The notes under the pieces: generated by a model
Databases searched by the model: none
What the model saw: only the letters and a program-made list of their open reading frames with translations
Told to the model about the DNA's origin: nothing
Part shown: positions 31,704 to 46,300 of the stretch, piece by piece
Numbering within the stretch: position 1 is the stretch's first letter
Layout of the letters: each line of letters begins with the position of its first letter
Assembly (NCBI GenBank): GCA_039090855.1
Contig: CM077034.1
Span: forward strand, 230,705,005-230,769,004
Reading direction: 5' to 3'
Length of the DNA stretch: 64,000 bases
Source of the DNA: Macrothele yani
Taxonomy: Eukaryota > Arthropoda > Arachnida > Araneae > Macrothelidae
Program-made: the position numbers and the translations under genes

Positions 31704-34700
31704 AAATTTCGCAACAAGGCACTTTAAAAAGCTATTACAACCAGAAAGTGGTGGACACCTTTGAGTATTGCGACGTACGCAGCTTTGCAACAAACCACTT
31801 TAAATGCACTTAAACAGGACCTTGAGGTTCTAAACAAAGCTATTACAACCAGAAAGTGGTGGACACCTTTGAGTATTGCGACGTACGCAGCTTTGCAACA
31901 AGACACTTTAAATGCACTTAAACAGGACCTTGAGGTTCTAAACAAAGCTATTACAACCAGAAAGTGGTGGACACCTTTGAGTATTGCGACGTACGCAGCT
32001 TTGCAACAAACCACTTTAAATGCACTTAAACAGGACCTTGAGGTTCTAAACAAAGCTATTACAACCAGAAAGTGGTGGACACCTTTGAGTATTGCGACGT
32101 ACGCAGCTTTGCAACAAGACACTTTAAATGCACTTAAACAGGACCTTGAGGTTCTAAACAAAGCTATTACAACCAGAAAGTGGTGGACACCTTTGAGTAT
32201 TGCGACGTACGCAGCTTTGCAACAAGACACTTTAAATGCACTTAAACAGGACCTTGAGGTTCTAAACAAAGCTATTACAACCAGAAAGTGGTGGACACCT
32301 TTGAGTATTGCGACGTACGCAGCTTTGCAACAAACCACTTTAAATGCACTTAAACAGGACCTTGAGGTTCTAAACAAAGCTATTACAACCAGAAAGTGGT
32401 GGACACCTTTGAGTATTGCGACGTACGCAGCTTTGCAACAAGACACTTTAAATGCACTTAAACAGGACCTTGAGGTTCTAAACAAAGCTATTACAACCAG
32501 AAAGTGGTGGACACCTTTGAGTATTGCGACGTACGCAGCTTTGCAACAAGACACTTTAAATGCACTTAAACGGGACCTTGAGGTTCTAAAAAAAGCTATT
32601 ACAACCAGAAAGTGGTGGATACCTTTGAGTGTTGCGACGTACGCAGCTTTGCAACAAGAAACTTTAAATGCACTTAAACAGGACCTTGAGGTTCTAAACA
32701 AAGCTATTACAACCAGAAAGTAGTGAATGCATTTGAGTATTGCGACGTACGCAGCTTTGCAACAAGACACTTTAAATGCACTTAAACGGGACCTTGAGGT
32801 TGTCCAGAAAGTGGTGGATACCTTTGAGTGTTGCGACGTACGCAGCTTTGCAACAAGAAACTTTAAATGCACTTAAACAGGACCTTGAGGTTCTAAACAA
32901 AGCTATTACAACCAGAAAGTAGTGAATGCATTTGAGTATTGCGACGTACGCAACTTTGCAACAAGACACTTTAAATGCACTTAAACAGGACTTTGAGGTT
33001 CTAAACAAAGCTATTACAACCAGAAAGTAGTAAATGCATTTGAGTAGTGCGACGTACGCAGCTTTGCAACAAGACACTTTAAATGCCCTTAAACAGGACC
33101 TTGAGGTTCTAAACAAAGCTATTACAACCAGAAAGTGGTGGACACCTTTGAGTATTGCGACGTACGCAGCTTTGCAACATGACACTTTAAATGCACTTAA
33201 ACAGGACCTAGAGGTTCCAAACAAAGGTATTACAACCAGAAAGTGGTGGACACCTTTGAGTATTGCGACGTACGCAGCTTTGCAACAAACCACTTTAAAT
33301 GCACTTAAACAGGACCTTGAGGTTATAAACAAATCTATTACAACCAGAAAGTGATGGACACCTTTGAGTATTGCGACGTACGCAGCTTTGCAACAAGACA
33401 CTTTAAATGCCCTTAAACGGGACCTTGAGGTTGTCCAAAAGTGGTGGATACATTTGAGTATTGCGACGTACGCAGCTTTGCAACAAACCACTTTAAATGC
33501 CCTTAAACAGGACCTTGAGGTTCTAAAAAAAGCTATTACAACCAGAAAGTGGTGGACACCTTTGAGTATTGCGACGTACGCAGCTTTGCAACAAGACACT
33601 TTAAATGCACTTAAACAGGACCTTGAGGTTCTAAACAAAGCTATTACAACCAGAAAGTGGTGGACACCTTTGAGTATTGCGACGTACGCAGCTTTGCAAC
33701 AAACCACTTTAAATGCACTTAAACAGGACCTTGAGGTTCTAAACAAAGCTATTACAACCAGAAAGTGGTGGACACCTTTGAGTATTGCGACGTACGCAGC
33801 TTTGCAACAAGACACTTTAAATGCACTTAAACGGGACCTTGAGGTTGTTAAAAAGTGGTGGATACCTTTGAGTGTTGCGACGTACGCAGCTTTGCAACAA
33901 GAAACTTTAAATGCACTTAAACAGGACCTTGAGGTTCTAAACAAAGCTATTACAACCAGAAAGTAGTGAATGCATTTGAGTATTGCGACGTACGCAGCTT
34001 TGCAACAAGACACTTTAAATGCACTTAAACGGGACCTTGAGGTTGTCCAAAAGTGGTGGATACCTTTGAGTGTTGCGACGTACGCAGCTTTGCAACAAGA
34101 AACTTTAAATGCACTTAAACAGGACCTTGAGGTTCTAAACAAAGCTATTACAATTAGAAAGTAGTGAATGCATTTGAGTATTGCGACGTACGCAACTTTG
34201 CAACAAGACACTTTAAATGCACTTAAACAGGACTTTGAGGTTCTAAACAAAGCTATTACAACCAGAAAGTAGTAAATGCATTTGAGTAGTGCGACGTACG
34301 CAGCTTTGCAACAAGACACTTTAAATGCCCTTAAACAGGACCTTGAGGTTCTAAACAAAGCTATTACAACCAGAAAGTGGTGGACACCTTTGAGTATTGC
34401 GACGTACGCAGCTTTGCAACATGACACTTTAAATGCACTTAAACAGGACCTAGAGGTTCCAAACAAAGGTATTACAACCAGAAAGTGGTGGACACCTTTG
34501 AGTATTGCGACGTACGCAGCTTTGCAACAAACCACTTTAAATGCACTTAAACAGGACCTTGAGGTTATAAACAAATCTATTACAACCAGAAAGTGATGGA
34601 CACCTTTGAGTATTGCGACGTACGCAGCTTTGCAACAAGACACTTTAAATGCCCTTAAACGGGACCTTGAGGTTGTCCAAAAGTGGTGGATACATTTGAG

Positions 34701-37700
34701 TATTGCGACGTACGCAGCTTTGCAACAAACCACTTTAAATGCCCTTAAACAGGACCTTGAGGTTCTAAAAAAAGCTATTACAACCAGAAAGTGGTGGACA
34801 CCTTTGAGTATTGCGACATACACAGCTTTGCAACAAGACACTTTAAATGCACTTAAACAGGACCTTGAGGTTCTAAACAAAGCTATTACAACCAGAAAGT
34901 AGTGAATGCATTTGAGTATTGCGACGTACGCAGCTTTGCAACAAAACACTTTAGATGAACTTAAACACGACTTTGAGGTTCTAAACAAAGCTATTACAAC
35001 CAGAAAGTAGTGAATGCATTTGAGTATTGCGACGTACGCAGCTTTGTAACAAGACACTTTAAATGCACTTAAACAGGACCTTGAGATTCTAAAAAAAGCT
35101 ATTACAACCAGAAAGTAGTGAATGCATTTGAGTATTGCGACGTACGCAGCTTTGTAACAAGACACTTTAAATGCACTTAAACAGGACCTTGAGGTTCTAA
35201 ACAAAGCTATTACAACCAGAAAGTAGTGAATGCATTTGAGTATTGCGACGTACGCAGCTTTGCAACAAGACACTTTAAATGCACTTAAACAGGACCTTGA
35301 GGTTCTAAACAAAGCTATTACAACCAGAAAGTGGTGGACACCTTTGAGTATTGCGACGTACGCAGCTTTGCAACAAACCACTTTAAATGCACTTAAACAG
35401 GACCTTGAGGTTCTAAACAAAGCTATTACAACCAGAAAGTGGTGGACACCTTTGAGTATTGCGACGTACGCAGCTTTGCAACAAGACACTTTAAATGCAC
35501 TTAAACGGGACCTTGAGGTTTTCCAGAAAGTGGTGGATACCTTTGAGTGTTGCGACGTACGCAGCTTTGCAACAAGAAACTTTAAATGCACTTAAACAGG
35601 ACCTTGAGGTTCTAAACAAAGCTATTACAACCAGAAAGTAGTGAATGCATTTGAGTATTGCGACGTACGCAACTTTGCAACAAGACACTTTAAATGCACT
35701 TAAACAGGACTTTGAGGTTCTAAACAAAGCTATTACAACCAGAAAGTAGTGAATGCATTTGAGTAGTGCGACGTACGCAGCTTTGCAACATGACACTTTA
35801 AATGCACTTAAACAGGACCTAGAGGTTCCAAACAAAGGTATTACAACCAGAAAGTGGTGGACACCTTTGAGTATTGCGACGTACGCAGCTTTGCAACAAA
35901 CCACTTTAAATGCACTTAAACAGGACCTTGAGGTTATAAACAAATCTATTACAACCAGAAAGTGATGGACACCTTTGAGTATTGCGACGTACGCAGCTTT
36001 GCAACAAGACACTTTAAATGCCCTTAAACAGGACCTTGAGGTTATAAACAAATCTATTACAACCAGAAAGTGATGGACACCTTTGAGTATTGCGACGTAC
36101 GCAGCTTTGCAACAAACCACTTTAAATGCCCTTAAACAGGACCTTGAGATTGTCCAAAAAGTGGTGGATACATTTGAGTATTGCGACGTACGCAGCTTTG
36201 CAACAAACCACTTTAAATGCACTTAAACAGGACCTTGAGATTCTAAACAAAGCTATTACAACCAAAAAGTAGTGAATGCATTTGAGTATTGCGACGTACG
36301 CAGCTTTGTAACAAGACACTTTAAATGCACTTAAACAGGACCTTGAGGTTCTAAACAAAGCTATTACAACCAGAAAGTAGTGAATGCATTTGAGTATTGC
36401 GACGTACGCAGCTTTGCAACAAGACACTTTAAATGCACTTGAACAGGACTTTGAGGTTCCAAACAAAGCTATTACAACCAGAAAGTAGTGAATGCATTTG
36501 AGTAATGCGACGTACGCAGCTTTGTAACAGACACTTTAAATGCACTTAAACAGGACCTTGAGGTTCTAAACAAAGCTATTACAACCAGAAATTAGTGAAT
36601 GCATTTGAGTATTGCGACGTACGCAGCTTTGTAACAAGACACTTTAAATGCACTTAAACATGACCTTGAGGTTCTAAACAAAGCTATTACAACCAGAAAG
36701 TAGTGAATGCATTTGAGTATTGCGACGTACGCAGCTTTGTAACAAGACACTTTAAATGCACTTAAACAGGACCTTGAGGTTCTAAACAAAGCTATTACAA
36801 CCAGAAAGTAGTGAATGCATTTGAGTATTGCGACGTACGCAGCTTTGCAACAAGACACTTTAAATGCACTTAAACAGGACTTTGTGGTTCTAAACAAAGC
36901 TATTACAACCAGAAAGTAGTGAATGCATTTGAGTATTTCGACGTACGCGGCTTTGTAACAAGACACTTTAAATGCTCTTAAACAGGACCTTGAGGTTCTA
37001 AACAAAGCTATTACAACCAGAAAGTAGTGATGCATTTGAGTATTGCGACGTACGCAGCTTTGCAACAAGACACTTTAAATGCACTTAAACAGGACCTTGA
37101 GGTTCTAAACAAAGTTATTACAACCAGAAAGTAGTGAATGCATTTGAGTATTGCGACGTACGCAGCTTTGTAACAAGACACTTTTAATGCACTTAAACAG
37201 GACTTTGAGGTTCTAAACAAAGCTATTACAACCAGAAAGTAGTGAATGCATTTGAGTATTGCTACGTACGCAGCTTTGTAACAAGACACTTTAAATGCAC
37301 TTAAACAGGACCTTGAGGTCTAAACAAAGCTATTACAACCAGAAAGTAGTGAATGCATTTGAGTATTGCGACGTACGCAGCTTTGCAACAAGACACTTTA
37401 AATGCACTTAAACAGGACTTTGAGGTTCTAAACAAAGCTATTACAACCAGAAAGTAGTGAATGCATTTGAGTATTGCGACGTACGCAGCTTTGTAACAAG
37501 ACACTTTAAATGCACTTAAACAGGACCTTGAGGTTCTAAACAAAGCTATTACAACCAGAAAGTAGTGAATGCATTTGAGTATTGCGACGTACGCAGCTTT
37601 GCAACAAGACACTTTAAATGCACTTAAACAGGACTTTGTGGTTCTAAACAAAGCTATTACAACCAGAAAGTAGTGAATGCATTTGAGTATTTCGACGTAC

Positions 37701-39175
37701 GCGGCTTTGTAACAAGACACTTTAAATGCACTTAAACAGGACCTTGAGGTTCTAAACAAAGCTATTACAACCAGAAAGTAGTGAATGCATTTGAGTATTG
37801 CGACGTACGCAGCTTTGCAACAAGACACTTTAAATGCACTTAAACAGGACCTTGAGGTTCTAAACAAAGCTATTACAACCAGAAAGTAGTGAATGCATTT
37901 GAGTATTGCGACGTACGCAGCTTTGTAACAAGACACTTTAAATGCACTTAAACAGGACCTTGAGGTTCCAAACAAAGCTATTACAACCAGAAAGTGGTGG
38001 ATGCAACTTTGAGTATTGCGACGTACGCAGCTTTGGAACAAGACACTTTAAATGCACTTAAACAGGACCTTGAGGTTCCAAACAAAGCTATTACAACCAG
38101 AAAGTGGTGGACACCTTTGAGTATTGCGACGTACGCTGCTTTGGAACAAACCACTTTAAATGCACTTAAACAGGACCTTGAGGTTCCAAACAAAGCTATT
38201 ACAACCAGAAAGTGGTGGACACCTTTGAGTATTGCGACGTACGCAGCTTTGGAACAAACCACTTTAAATGCACTTAAACAGGACCTTGAGGTTCCAAACA
38301 AATCTATTACAACCAGAAAGTGGTGGACACCTTTGAGTATTGCGACGTACGCAGCTTTGGAACAAACCACTTTAAATGCACTTAAACAGGACCTTGAGGT
38401 TCCAAACAAATCTATTACAACCAGAAAGTGGTGGACACCTTTGAGTATTCCGACGTACGCAGCTTTGCAACAAGACACTTTAAATGCACTTAAACGGGAC
38501 CTTGAGGTTGTCCAAAAGTGGTGGATACATTTGAGTATTGCGACGTACGCAGCTTTGGAACAAACCAATTTAAATGCACTTAAACAGGACCTTGAGGTTC
38601 CAAACAAAGCTATTACAACCAGAAAGTGGTGGACACCTTTGAGTATTGCGACGTACGCAGCTTTGGAACAAACCACTTTAAATGCACTTAAACAGGACCT
38701 TGAGGTTCCAAACAAATCTATTACAACCAGAAAGTGGTGGACACGTTTGAGTATTGCGACGTACGCAGCTTTGGAACAAACCACTTTAAATGCACTTAAA
38801 CGGGACCTTGAGGTTGTCCAAAAGTGGTGGATACATTTGAGTATTGCGACGTACGCAGCTTTGCAACAAGACACTTTAAATGCACTTAAACAGGAACTTG
38901 AGGTTCTAAACAAAGCTATTACAACCAGAAAGTAGTGAATGCATTTGAGTATTGCGACGTACGCAGCTTTGCAACAAGACACTTTAAATGCCCTTAAACG
39001 GGACCTTGAGGTTGTCCAAAAGTGGTGGATACATTTGAGTATTGCGACGTACGCAGCTTTGCAACAAGACACTTTAAATGCACTTAAACAGGACCTTGCG
39101 GCTCTAAAAAAAGCTAAGTCAACAAAAAAGTGGTGGGTACCTTTGAATATTGCGAAATACACAGTTGCAAAAAAG
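31704..39175. repeat. 108-bp satellite array, about 70 units, with short variants and higher-order repeats
   Basis: The basic unit is 108 bp (gtattgcgacgtacgcagct ... aaagctattacaaccagaaa) and a roughly 90-bp variant lacks part of the second half. As 108 is 36 codons, long frames stay open on both strands (over 900 codons on minus between 32772 and 35591; LSIATYAALQQDTLNALKQD on plus). These are a by-product of the period. Units 32720-33961 and 33962 to about 34900 repeat at an offset of about 1242 bp. The edge units (31704-31740, 39110-39175) are most diverged. Confidence 0.95.
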
Positions 39176-39573
39176 ATCCCGTCCCTGAGCGTGGTGTTAT
39201 CATTATTGTGTCCAAACCCTGTAATTACCATCTAATCTGTTTCTCTTTCAGGCATGCTTCTTAAATACACAAAGTCATTTACCTGCTCTGTTTCTGTACT
39301 GGCTAGTGATGTATTATCCAATGATGACCCTTTCAAGAAATTACTATACAGCAAATGGCAAATGGTTTGTCCTGTGAGAGATCATTCAATACCCCATCTC
39401 TGAGAAACATGCAGAAATCGCCGATGGTTAAAATTCCTTCCGCCGGCAAGAGTTCGGAAACGAATCACCAATCAGGAAAGTAAAGTCCAGAATTCATAAG
39501 TGCCAACATTTTTGCTAGAGAGCAATCAGCCAGGAAATAGAGTGAAATATAAGAATGCGAGCTCCGATTACCT
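39176..39573. other. No gene recognised
   Basis: A possible acceptor tctctttcag ends at 39251 but no matching donor or conserved reading frame follows. Nothing else is seen. Confidence 0.5.
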
Positions 39574-40213
39574 TTGACATTACACCACCGGCGAGTGCGG
39601 CGGCAGTGGGTCGTTGAACGCCGCACCCGGACTACGGAATGGCTCGACATTGTGTTCTCCGACGAATCCCGCTTCTGCCTGCAACACTACGATGGTCGGA
39701 TCCACGCGTGGAGGCACCGCGGCGAGAGACTGTATGACGCCTGCATTACGCATCGCAATACCGGTCCGTCACCTGGCGTTATGGTTTGGGGCGCCATTGG
39801 ATATCACACCCGCGCCCCTTTGGTACGCATCGACGGCACACTCAACAGTCACCGCTACATCTCCAACGTTTTTAAGCCTGTAGTCCTCCCTTACCTGCAG
39901 GACCTGCCAGCAGCCACGTTTCAACAGGACAATGAGCGTCCGCACGTGCCACGCATCGTGCAACGATTCTTCACGTCCCATAAGGTGTCACTGCTGCCGT
40001 GACCCACCTGTTCTCCCGATATGTCGCCCATCGAACACGTCTGGTTGCTGATCGGCAACCGAGTGGCCCGGCAAGCACCACCCGTGATGAACTGTGACAA
40101 CGTGTGGAAGCAGCCTGCTGGACCGACATACCCCAAGCCCACATCCAAAGCCTCTTTCGTTCGATGCCGCGCCGTGTAGCGGCTGTTTTTTCCAGCCATG
40201 GGGGCCACACGAA
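39574..40213 (+). pseudogene. Tc1-like transposase fragment J
   Basis: It contains LHHRRVRRQWVVERRT, VFSDESRFCLQHYDGRIHAW, GVMVWGAIGYHTRAPLV and FQQDNERPHVPRI, then TGA at the position of a Trp (LLP-stop-PTCSPDMSPIEHVW). The catalytic Glu lies 34 codons after the second Asp, counting the stop. The N-terminal DNA-binding region and both terminal repeats are absent. The nearest relative in the window is the transposase at 57592. Confidence 0.85.
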
Positions 40214-41395
40214 CTATTGATGTCTGCGTGTTCCGGAAGTCGCAGGGGCCTGTAAGCTCAATCGTTTCATCTTTGTATCTGTTGTTATGTGTCCAGTAGA
40301 TCTGGCTTTGCTATCTCGTGTCCTTCTTGGTGTTGCATTTTGGGTGGCCTGTAGTGTATACAACAGAAAACGTCTGTTTGTCTGAAGCGGAAAAAAAACT
40401 CTCGAACGCCAAACTGTGGCATCGTGAAATTTGCATAGCTTATTGATGCTGGAATATGACTCAATTAATAAGCTAATCAATAAAGTCAGCGTCGTTTGCT
40501 ACGTCATCATTATCTGAAAGCACGTGACTGCATTCATCGCCGTGGCACATCCGCAGGTGTTTCTATTCTTTGAGAACTGTACATAAAAAAACGCAAAAAC
40601 GAACTTTCCGAAATCTTAACGAAACTGGCTGAATTTTTTTATCAACACCATGAATTGGTTATAAGAGAAGTCCCTCAAAATTTCACCGGAATCAGGTCAA
40701 AACTTTTTAAAATAGGCATGGAATTCTTAATTCCTCGGTAAACAGAAATATACACGCAGAAACTGTTAATAAAACTTTGGCGGCTAATTCAAGAAAGTTA
40801 TTTACCGATTCAGGCGAAATTTGGAGGTCATGTTCCTATTAACGATTTATTGTGTTCATTAAAATTTCAGCAAGTTTCATAAAATATTTGTAAAGATAAG
40901 ATTTTAACTTTCTTATCCCAGAGATTCGCCCCTCAAAGACGTCTGAAACTGAAAGGACGTGATGCATTTGATGCTTCTCACATAGACAGCTGTATGTTGG
41001 AATGTCAAAAGCAAAGGATCCAAAAAAAACATAATATTGCCGTCGATGAAGGAGAAACCAAAAATGTTGGGTAAGGCCAAGTGCTGAAATAATGACACTA
41101 TGAATAAATAATTTGTAATGGCCCAATTTGTGAAATCACCTTTTTTATTTCTTGCAAGCATCGATGTTTTTCCCGATTTTTTCAGTGACATATAAGCGAA
41201 TATGAAATTAATAAGCCTAAATCCCGGGCAAAGTCGGGTAGTAAAACTAGTATATGTATAAACAAGATTTTAACTCATTTAAGAAAAGTTTCTACTCAAA
41301 AGTTCAATTTACTGTCCAAATTCAACTACGTTTTACGGTGTTTTTCTTTTTACTTGATTAAGTTTTTACAATTTAAGTTCATTTCTAGACTGGCG
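40214..41395. other. No gene recognised
   Basis: About 1.2 kb of AT-rich sequence. Short open stretches lack splice context or familiar motifs. Confidence 0.5.
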
Positions 41396-41397
41396 GA

Positions 41398-42290
41398 AAG
41401 TGAAAAAAGAACACCAAGAAGGAGACGTCTGATACCAACGAAATTTATACATAACGGAATACAGAGGATAACGTGATCAAAACATTACGGCAAAATACAG
41501 CTGTATTTGCTGGTAAACTGAAAAATAACATTTCCATGTGACATGGTTAGTACGAGGTTGAACCGCCATGAACTGCGTCACACTGTGCAATTCTGGCATG
41601 GAGTCTGTCGTACAGATGTTGGATGTGAGTTTGGGGTATTGAGTTCCAAGCATCCTCAACCTGGACGCCTCAATCGGGGATGGTCGTGGCTAGAAAGTGA
41701 AAAAAGAACACCAAGAAGGAGACGTCTGATACCAACGAAATTTATTCATAACGGAATACAGAGGATAACGTGATCAAAACATTATGGCAAAATACAGCTG
41801 TATTTGCTGGTAAACTGAAAAATAACATTTCCATGTAACATGGTTAGTACGAGGTTGAACCGCCATGAACTGCGTCACACTGTGCAATTCTGGCATGGAG
41901 TCTGTCGTACAGATGTTGGATGTAAGTTTGGGGTATTGAGTTCCAAGCATCCTCAACCTGGACGCCTCAATCGGGGATGGTCGTGGCTAGAAAGTGAAAA
42001 AAGAACACCAAGAAGGAGACGTCTGATACCAACGAAATTTATTCATAACGGAATACAGAGGATAACGTGATCAAAACATTATGGCAAAATACAGCTGTAT
42101 TTGCTGGTAAACTGAAAAATAACATTTCCATGTAACATGGTTAGTACGAGGTTGAACCGCCATGAACTGCGTCACACTGTGCAATTCTGGCATGGAGTCT
42201 GTCGTACAGATGTTGGATGTAAGTTTGGGGTATTGAGTTCCAAGCATCCTCAACCTGGACGCCTCAATCGGGGATGGTCGTGGCTGGCCG
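41398..42290 (-). repeat. 297-bp Tc1-derived satellite, three units
   Basis: Three head-to-tail units extend the 3' end of the transposase at 42141-43144. Each carries the transposase C-terminal codons, the trailer and most of the terminal repeat. The outermost unit keeps the complete terminal repeat. Confidence 0.93.
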
Positions 42291-43144
42291 TGGAGACCGG
42301 ATAAGTCGTTGTCCCATAAAATCCCACACGTGCTCAATCCGGTGAACCATGGAAGTTGTCTCACACCCTGAAGTGCATGTTGCGTTGCACGTCCCGTGTG
42401 CGGGCGTGCGTTATCTTGCTGGAAAACACCACGATGGACCGACCTTACAAATGGCACAACAACGGGCTGAATGATATTGTTGATGCAGGAGGTGCTGTTT
42501 AACGTACCCGGTACAAACACTAGTTGTGTACGGGAGTGATAGCTGATTGCTCCCCACACCAGGAGACCAGGTGTAGGCCCTGTGTTGCTGGCGGATACAA
42601 GAAGGGTGGAGACGCTCCCCTGTGCGTCTGCCAACACGCATACGGCCATCGGAGGCTCCCAAGCAGAATCTACTTTCATCGCTGAACACGACAGATCGCC
42701 ATCGCGTTCTCCAGTGCAGACGTTGGCGACACCACTGCAGCCGTTCCTGACGGTGGGCTGGAGTCAGAGGTACACATGCCAGAGGCACACGTGCACGTAG
42801 TCCTGTATCCAGTAGACGGTTGCGGATTGTTCGCACAGTCACCTTAGGTGCAACGGCAGCTCGGATTTGCGTCGCAATGGATGTTCTGCTTGACAACGCC
42901 GCTCTTCTTATGCGTCGATCGGTCCGCTCATCAGTCCGTCTGTGACTCCCGGTTCCACGTCTTCTCGTGTGGGAATGTTCCTCGGACAGTCTACGCCACC
43001 ATCGTACCACCACTGATACTTTCCGTCTAATTCGCTCCGCAATACGACGATATACGACCACCCGGCCTCGCGGAGTCCGACTAGACGACCTCGCTCAAAG
43101 TCCGATAACTGCTGAAATCATACACGTCTTCCATGTCCAGGCAT
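42141..43144 (-). pseudogene. Tc1-like transposase, family K, copy 1
   Basis: It starts MPGHGRRV at 43144 but has a stop after V and a 2-bp insertion near 43055. It then continues VSVVVRWWRRLSEEHSHTRR, VFSDESRFCLGASDGR and, after another frameshift, FVRSVHRGVFQQDNARPHTG. The C terminus (VEDAWNSIPQTYIQHLYDRL to HGGSTSY) is the segment that repeats in the 297-bp satellite. Copy 2 lies at 57592. Confidence 0.88.
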
Positions 43145-43371
43145 TGCAGCTTCTTCAGCGTCTTCGCACGTGTCCGTACGCCGACGACTGATTACATTCA
43201 CTTCGCTGTACTCCTTAAATACCCCCAACGATAATTTGCATATTATGCCGTGCTGTGGCATAAGCGCTCACCGGTTGGTCCCGAAATTAACATCACACCA
43301 ACGTAAACTCGACCCCATTAACATATGTTAATTTCATGATCGTCCGCCAATTCCTTCTACTTACGCCAATT

Positions 43372-46300
43372 CCCCAAACTTACTTCCAACATCTGTACGA
43401 CAGACTCCATGCCAGAATTGCACAGTGTGGCGCAGTTCATGGCGGTTCAACCTCGTACTAACCATGTTACATGGAAATGTTATTTTTCAGTTTACCAGCA
43501 AATACAGCTGTATTTTGCCATAATGTTTTGATCACGTTAACCTCTGTATTCCGTTATGTATAAATTTCGTTGGTATCAGACGTCTCCTTCTTGGTGTTCT
43601 TTTTTCACTTTCTAGCCACGACCATCCCCGATTGAGGCGTCCAGGTTGAGGATGCTTGCAACTCAATACCCCAAACTTACATCCAACATCTGTACGACAG
43701 ACTCCATGCCAGAATTGCACAGTGTGACGCAGTTCATGGCGGTTGAACCTCGTACTAACCATGTTACATGGAAATGTTATTTTTCAGTTTACCAGCAAAT
43801 ACAGCTGTATTTTGCCATAATGTTTTGATCACGTTATCCTCTGTATTTCGTTATGTATAAATTTCGTTGGTATCAGACGTCTCCTTCTTGGTGTTCTTTT
43901 TTCACTTTCTAGCCACGCCCATCCCAGATTTAGGCGTCCAGGTTGAGGATGCTTGGAACTCAATACCCCAAACTTACATCCAACATCTGTACGACAGACT
44001 CCATGCCAGAATTGCACAGTGTGACGCAGTTCATGGCGGTTCAACCTCGTACTAACCATGTTACATGGAAATGATAGTTTTCAGTTTACCAGCAAATACA
44101 GCTGTATTTTGCCATAATGTTTTGATCACGTTATCCTCTGTATTTCGTTATGTATAAATTTCGTTGGTATCAGACGTCTCCTTCTTGGTGTTCTTTTTTC
44201 ACTTTCTAGCCACGACCATCCCCGATTGAGGCGTCCAGGTTGAGGATGCTTGCAACTCAATACCCCAAACTTACATCCAACATCTGTACGACAGACTCCA
44301 TGCCAGAATTGCACAGTGTGACGCAGTTCATGGCGGTTCAACCTCGTACTAACCATGTTACATGGAAATGATAGTTTTCAGTTTACCAGCAAATACAGCT
44401 GTATTTTGCCATAATGTTTTGATCACGTTATCCTCTGTATTTCGTTATGTATAAATTTCGTTGGTATCAGACGTCTCCTTCTTGGTGTTCTTTTTTCACT
44501 TTCTAGCCACGACCATCCCCGATTGAGGCGTCCAGGTTGAGGATGCTTGCAACTCAATACCCCAAACTTACATCCAACATCTGTACGACAGACTCCATGC
44601 CAGAATTGCACAGTGTGACGCAGTTCATGGCGGTTCAACCTCGTACTAACCATGTTACATGGAAATGATAGTTTTCAGTTTACCAGCAAATACAGCTGTA
44701 TTTTGCCATAATGTTTTGATCACGTTATCCTCTGTATTTCGTTATGTATAAATTTCGTTGGTATCAGACGTCTCCTTCTTGGTGTTCTTTTTTCACTTTC
44801 TAGCCACGACCATCCCCGATTGAGGCGTCCAGGTTGAGGATGCTTGCAACTCAATACCCCAAACTTACATCCAACATCTGTACGACAGACTCCATGCCAG
44901 AATTGCACAGTGTGACGCAGTTTATAGCGGTTCAACCTCGTACTAACCATGTTACATGGAAATGTTATTTTTCAGTTTACCAGCAAATACAGCTGTATTT
45001 TGCCATAATGTTTTGATCACGTTATCCTCTGTATTTCGTTATGTATAAATTTCGTTGGTATCAGACGTCTCCTTCTTGGTGTTCTTTTTTCACTTTCTAG
45101 CCACGACCATCCCCGATTGAGGCGTCCAGGTTGAGGATGCTTGCAACTCAATACCCCAAACTTACATCCAACATCTGTACGACAGACTCCATGCCAGAAT
45201 TGCACAGTGTGACGCAGTTCATGGCGGTTCAACCTCGTACTAACCATGTTACATGGAAATGTTATTTTTCAGTTTACCAGCAAATACAGCTGTATTTTGC
45301 CATAATGTTTTGATCACGTTATCCTCTGTATTTCGTTATGTATAAATTTCGTTGGTATCAGACGTCTCCTTCTTGGTGTTCTTTTTTCACTTTCTAGCCA
45401 CGACCATCCCCGATTGAGGCGTCCAGGTTGAGGATGCTTGCAACTCAATACCCCAAACTTACATCCAACATCTGTACGACAGACTCCATGCCAGAATTGC
45501 ACAGTGTGACGCAGTTCATGGCGGTTCAACCTCGTACTAACCATGTTACATGGAAATGTTATTTTTCAGTTTACCAGCAAATACAGCTGTATTTTGCCAT
45601 AATGTTTTGATCACGTTATCCTCTGTATTCCGTTATGTATAAATTTCGTTGGTATCAGACGTCTCCTTTTTGGTGTTCTTTTTCCACTTTCTAGCCACGA
45701 CCATCCCCGATTGAGGCGTCCAGGTTGAGGATGCTTGGAACTCAATACCCCAAACTTCCATCCAACATCTGTACGACAGACTTCATGCCAGAATTGCACA
45801 GTGTGACGCAGTTCATGGCGGTTCAACCTCGTACTAACCATGTTACATGGAAATGTTATTTTTCAGTTTACCAGCAAATACAGCTGTATTTTGCCGTAAT
45901 GTTTTGATCACGTTATCCTCTGTATTCCGTTATGTATAAATTTCGTTGGTATCAGACGTCTCCTTCTTGGTGTTCTTTTTTCACTTTCTAGCCACGACCA
46001 TCCCCGATTGAGGCGTCCAGGTTGAGGATGCTTGCAACTCAATACCCCAAACTTACATCCAACATCTGTACGACAGACTCCATGCCAGAATTGCACAGTG
46101 TGACGCAGTTCATGGCGGTTCAACCTCGTACTAACCATGTTACATGGAAATGTTATTTTTCAGTTTACCAGCAAATACAGCTGTATTTTGCCATAATGTT
46201 TTGATCACGTTATCCTCTGTATTCCGTTATGTATAAATTTCGTTGGTATCAGACGTCTCCTTCTTGGTGTTCTTTTTTCACTTTCTAGCCACGACCATCC

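Noticed and set aside
32772..35591. Minus-strand open frame of over 900 codons with 36-residue repeats
   Set aside because: It is the reverse reading of the 108-bp satellite; the plus strand is also largely open, units vary freely, and no start or splice context is seen.
39252..39400. Possible extra exon after tctctttcag at 39251
   Set aside because: The flanking NRF-6 exons already join in phase without it, the reading has no similarity to the family, and no clear donor follows.
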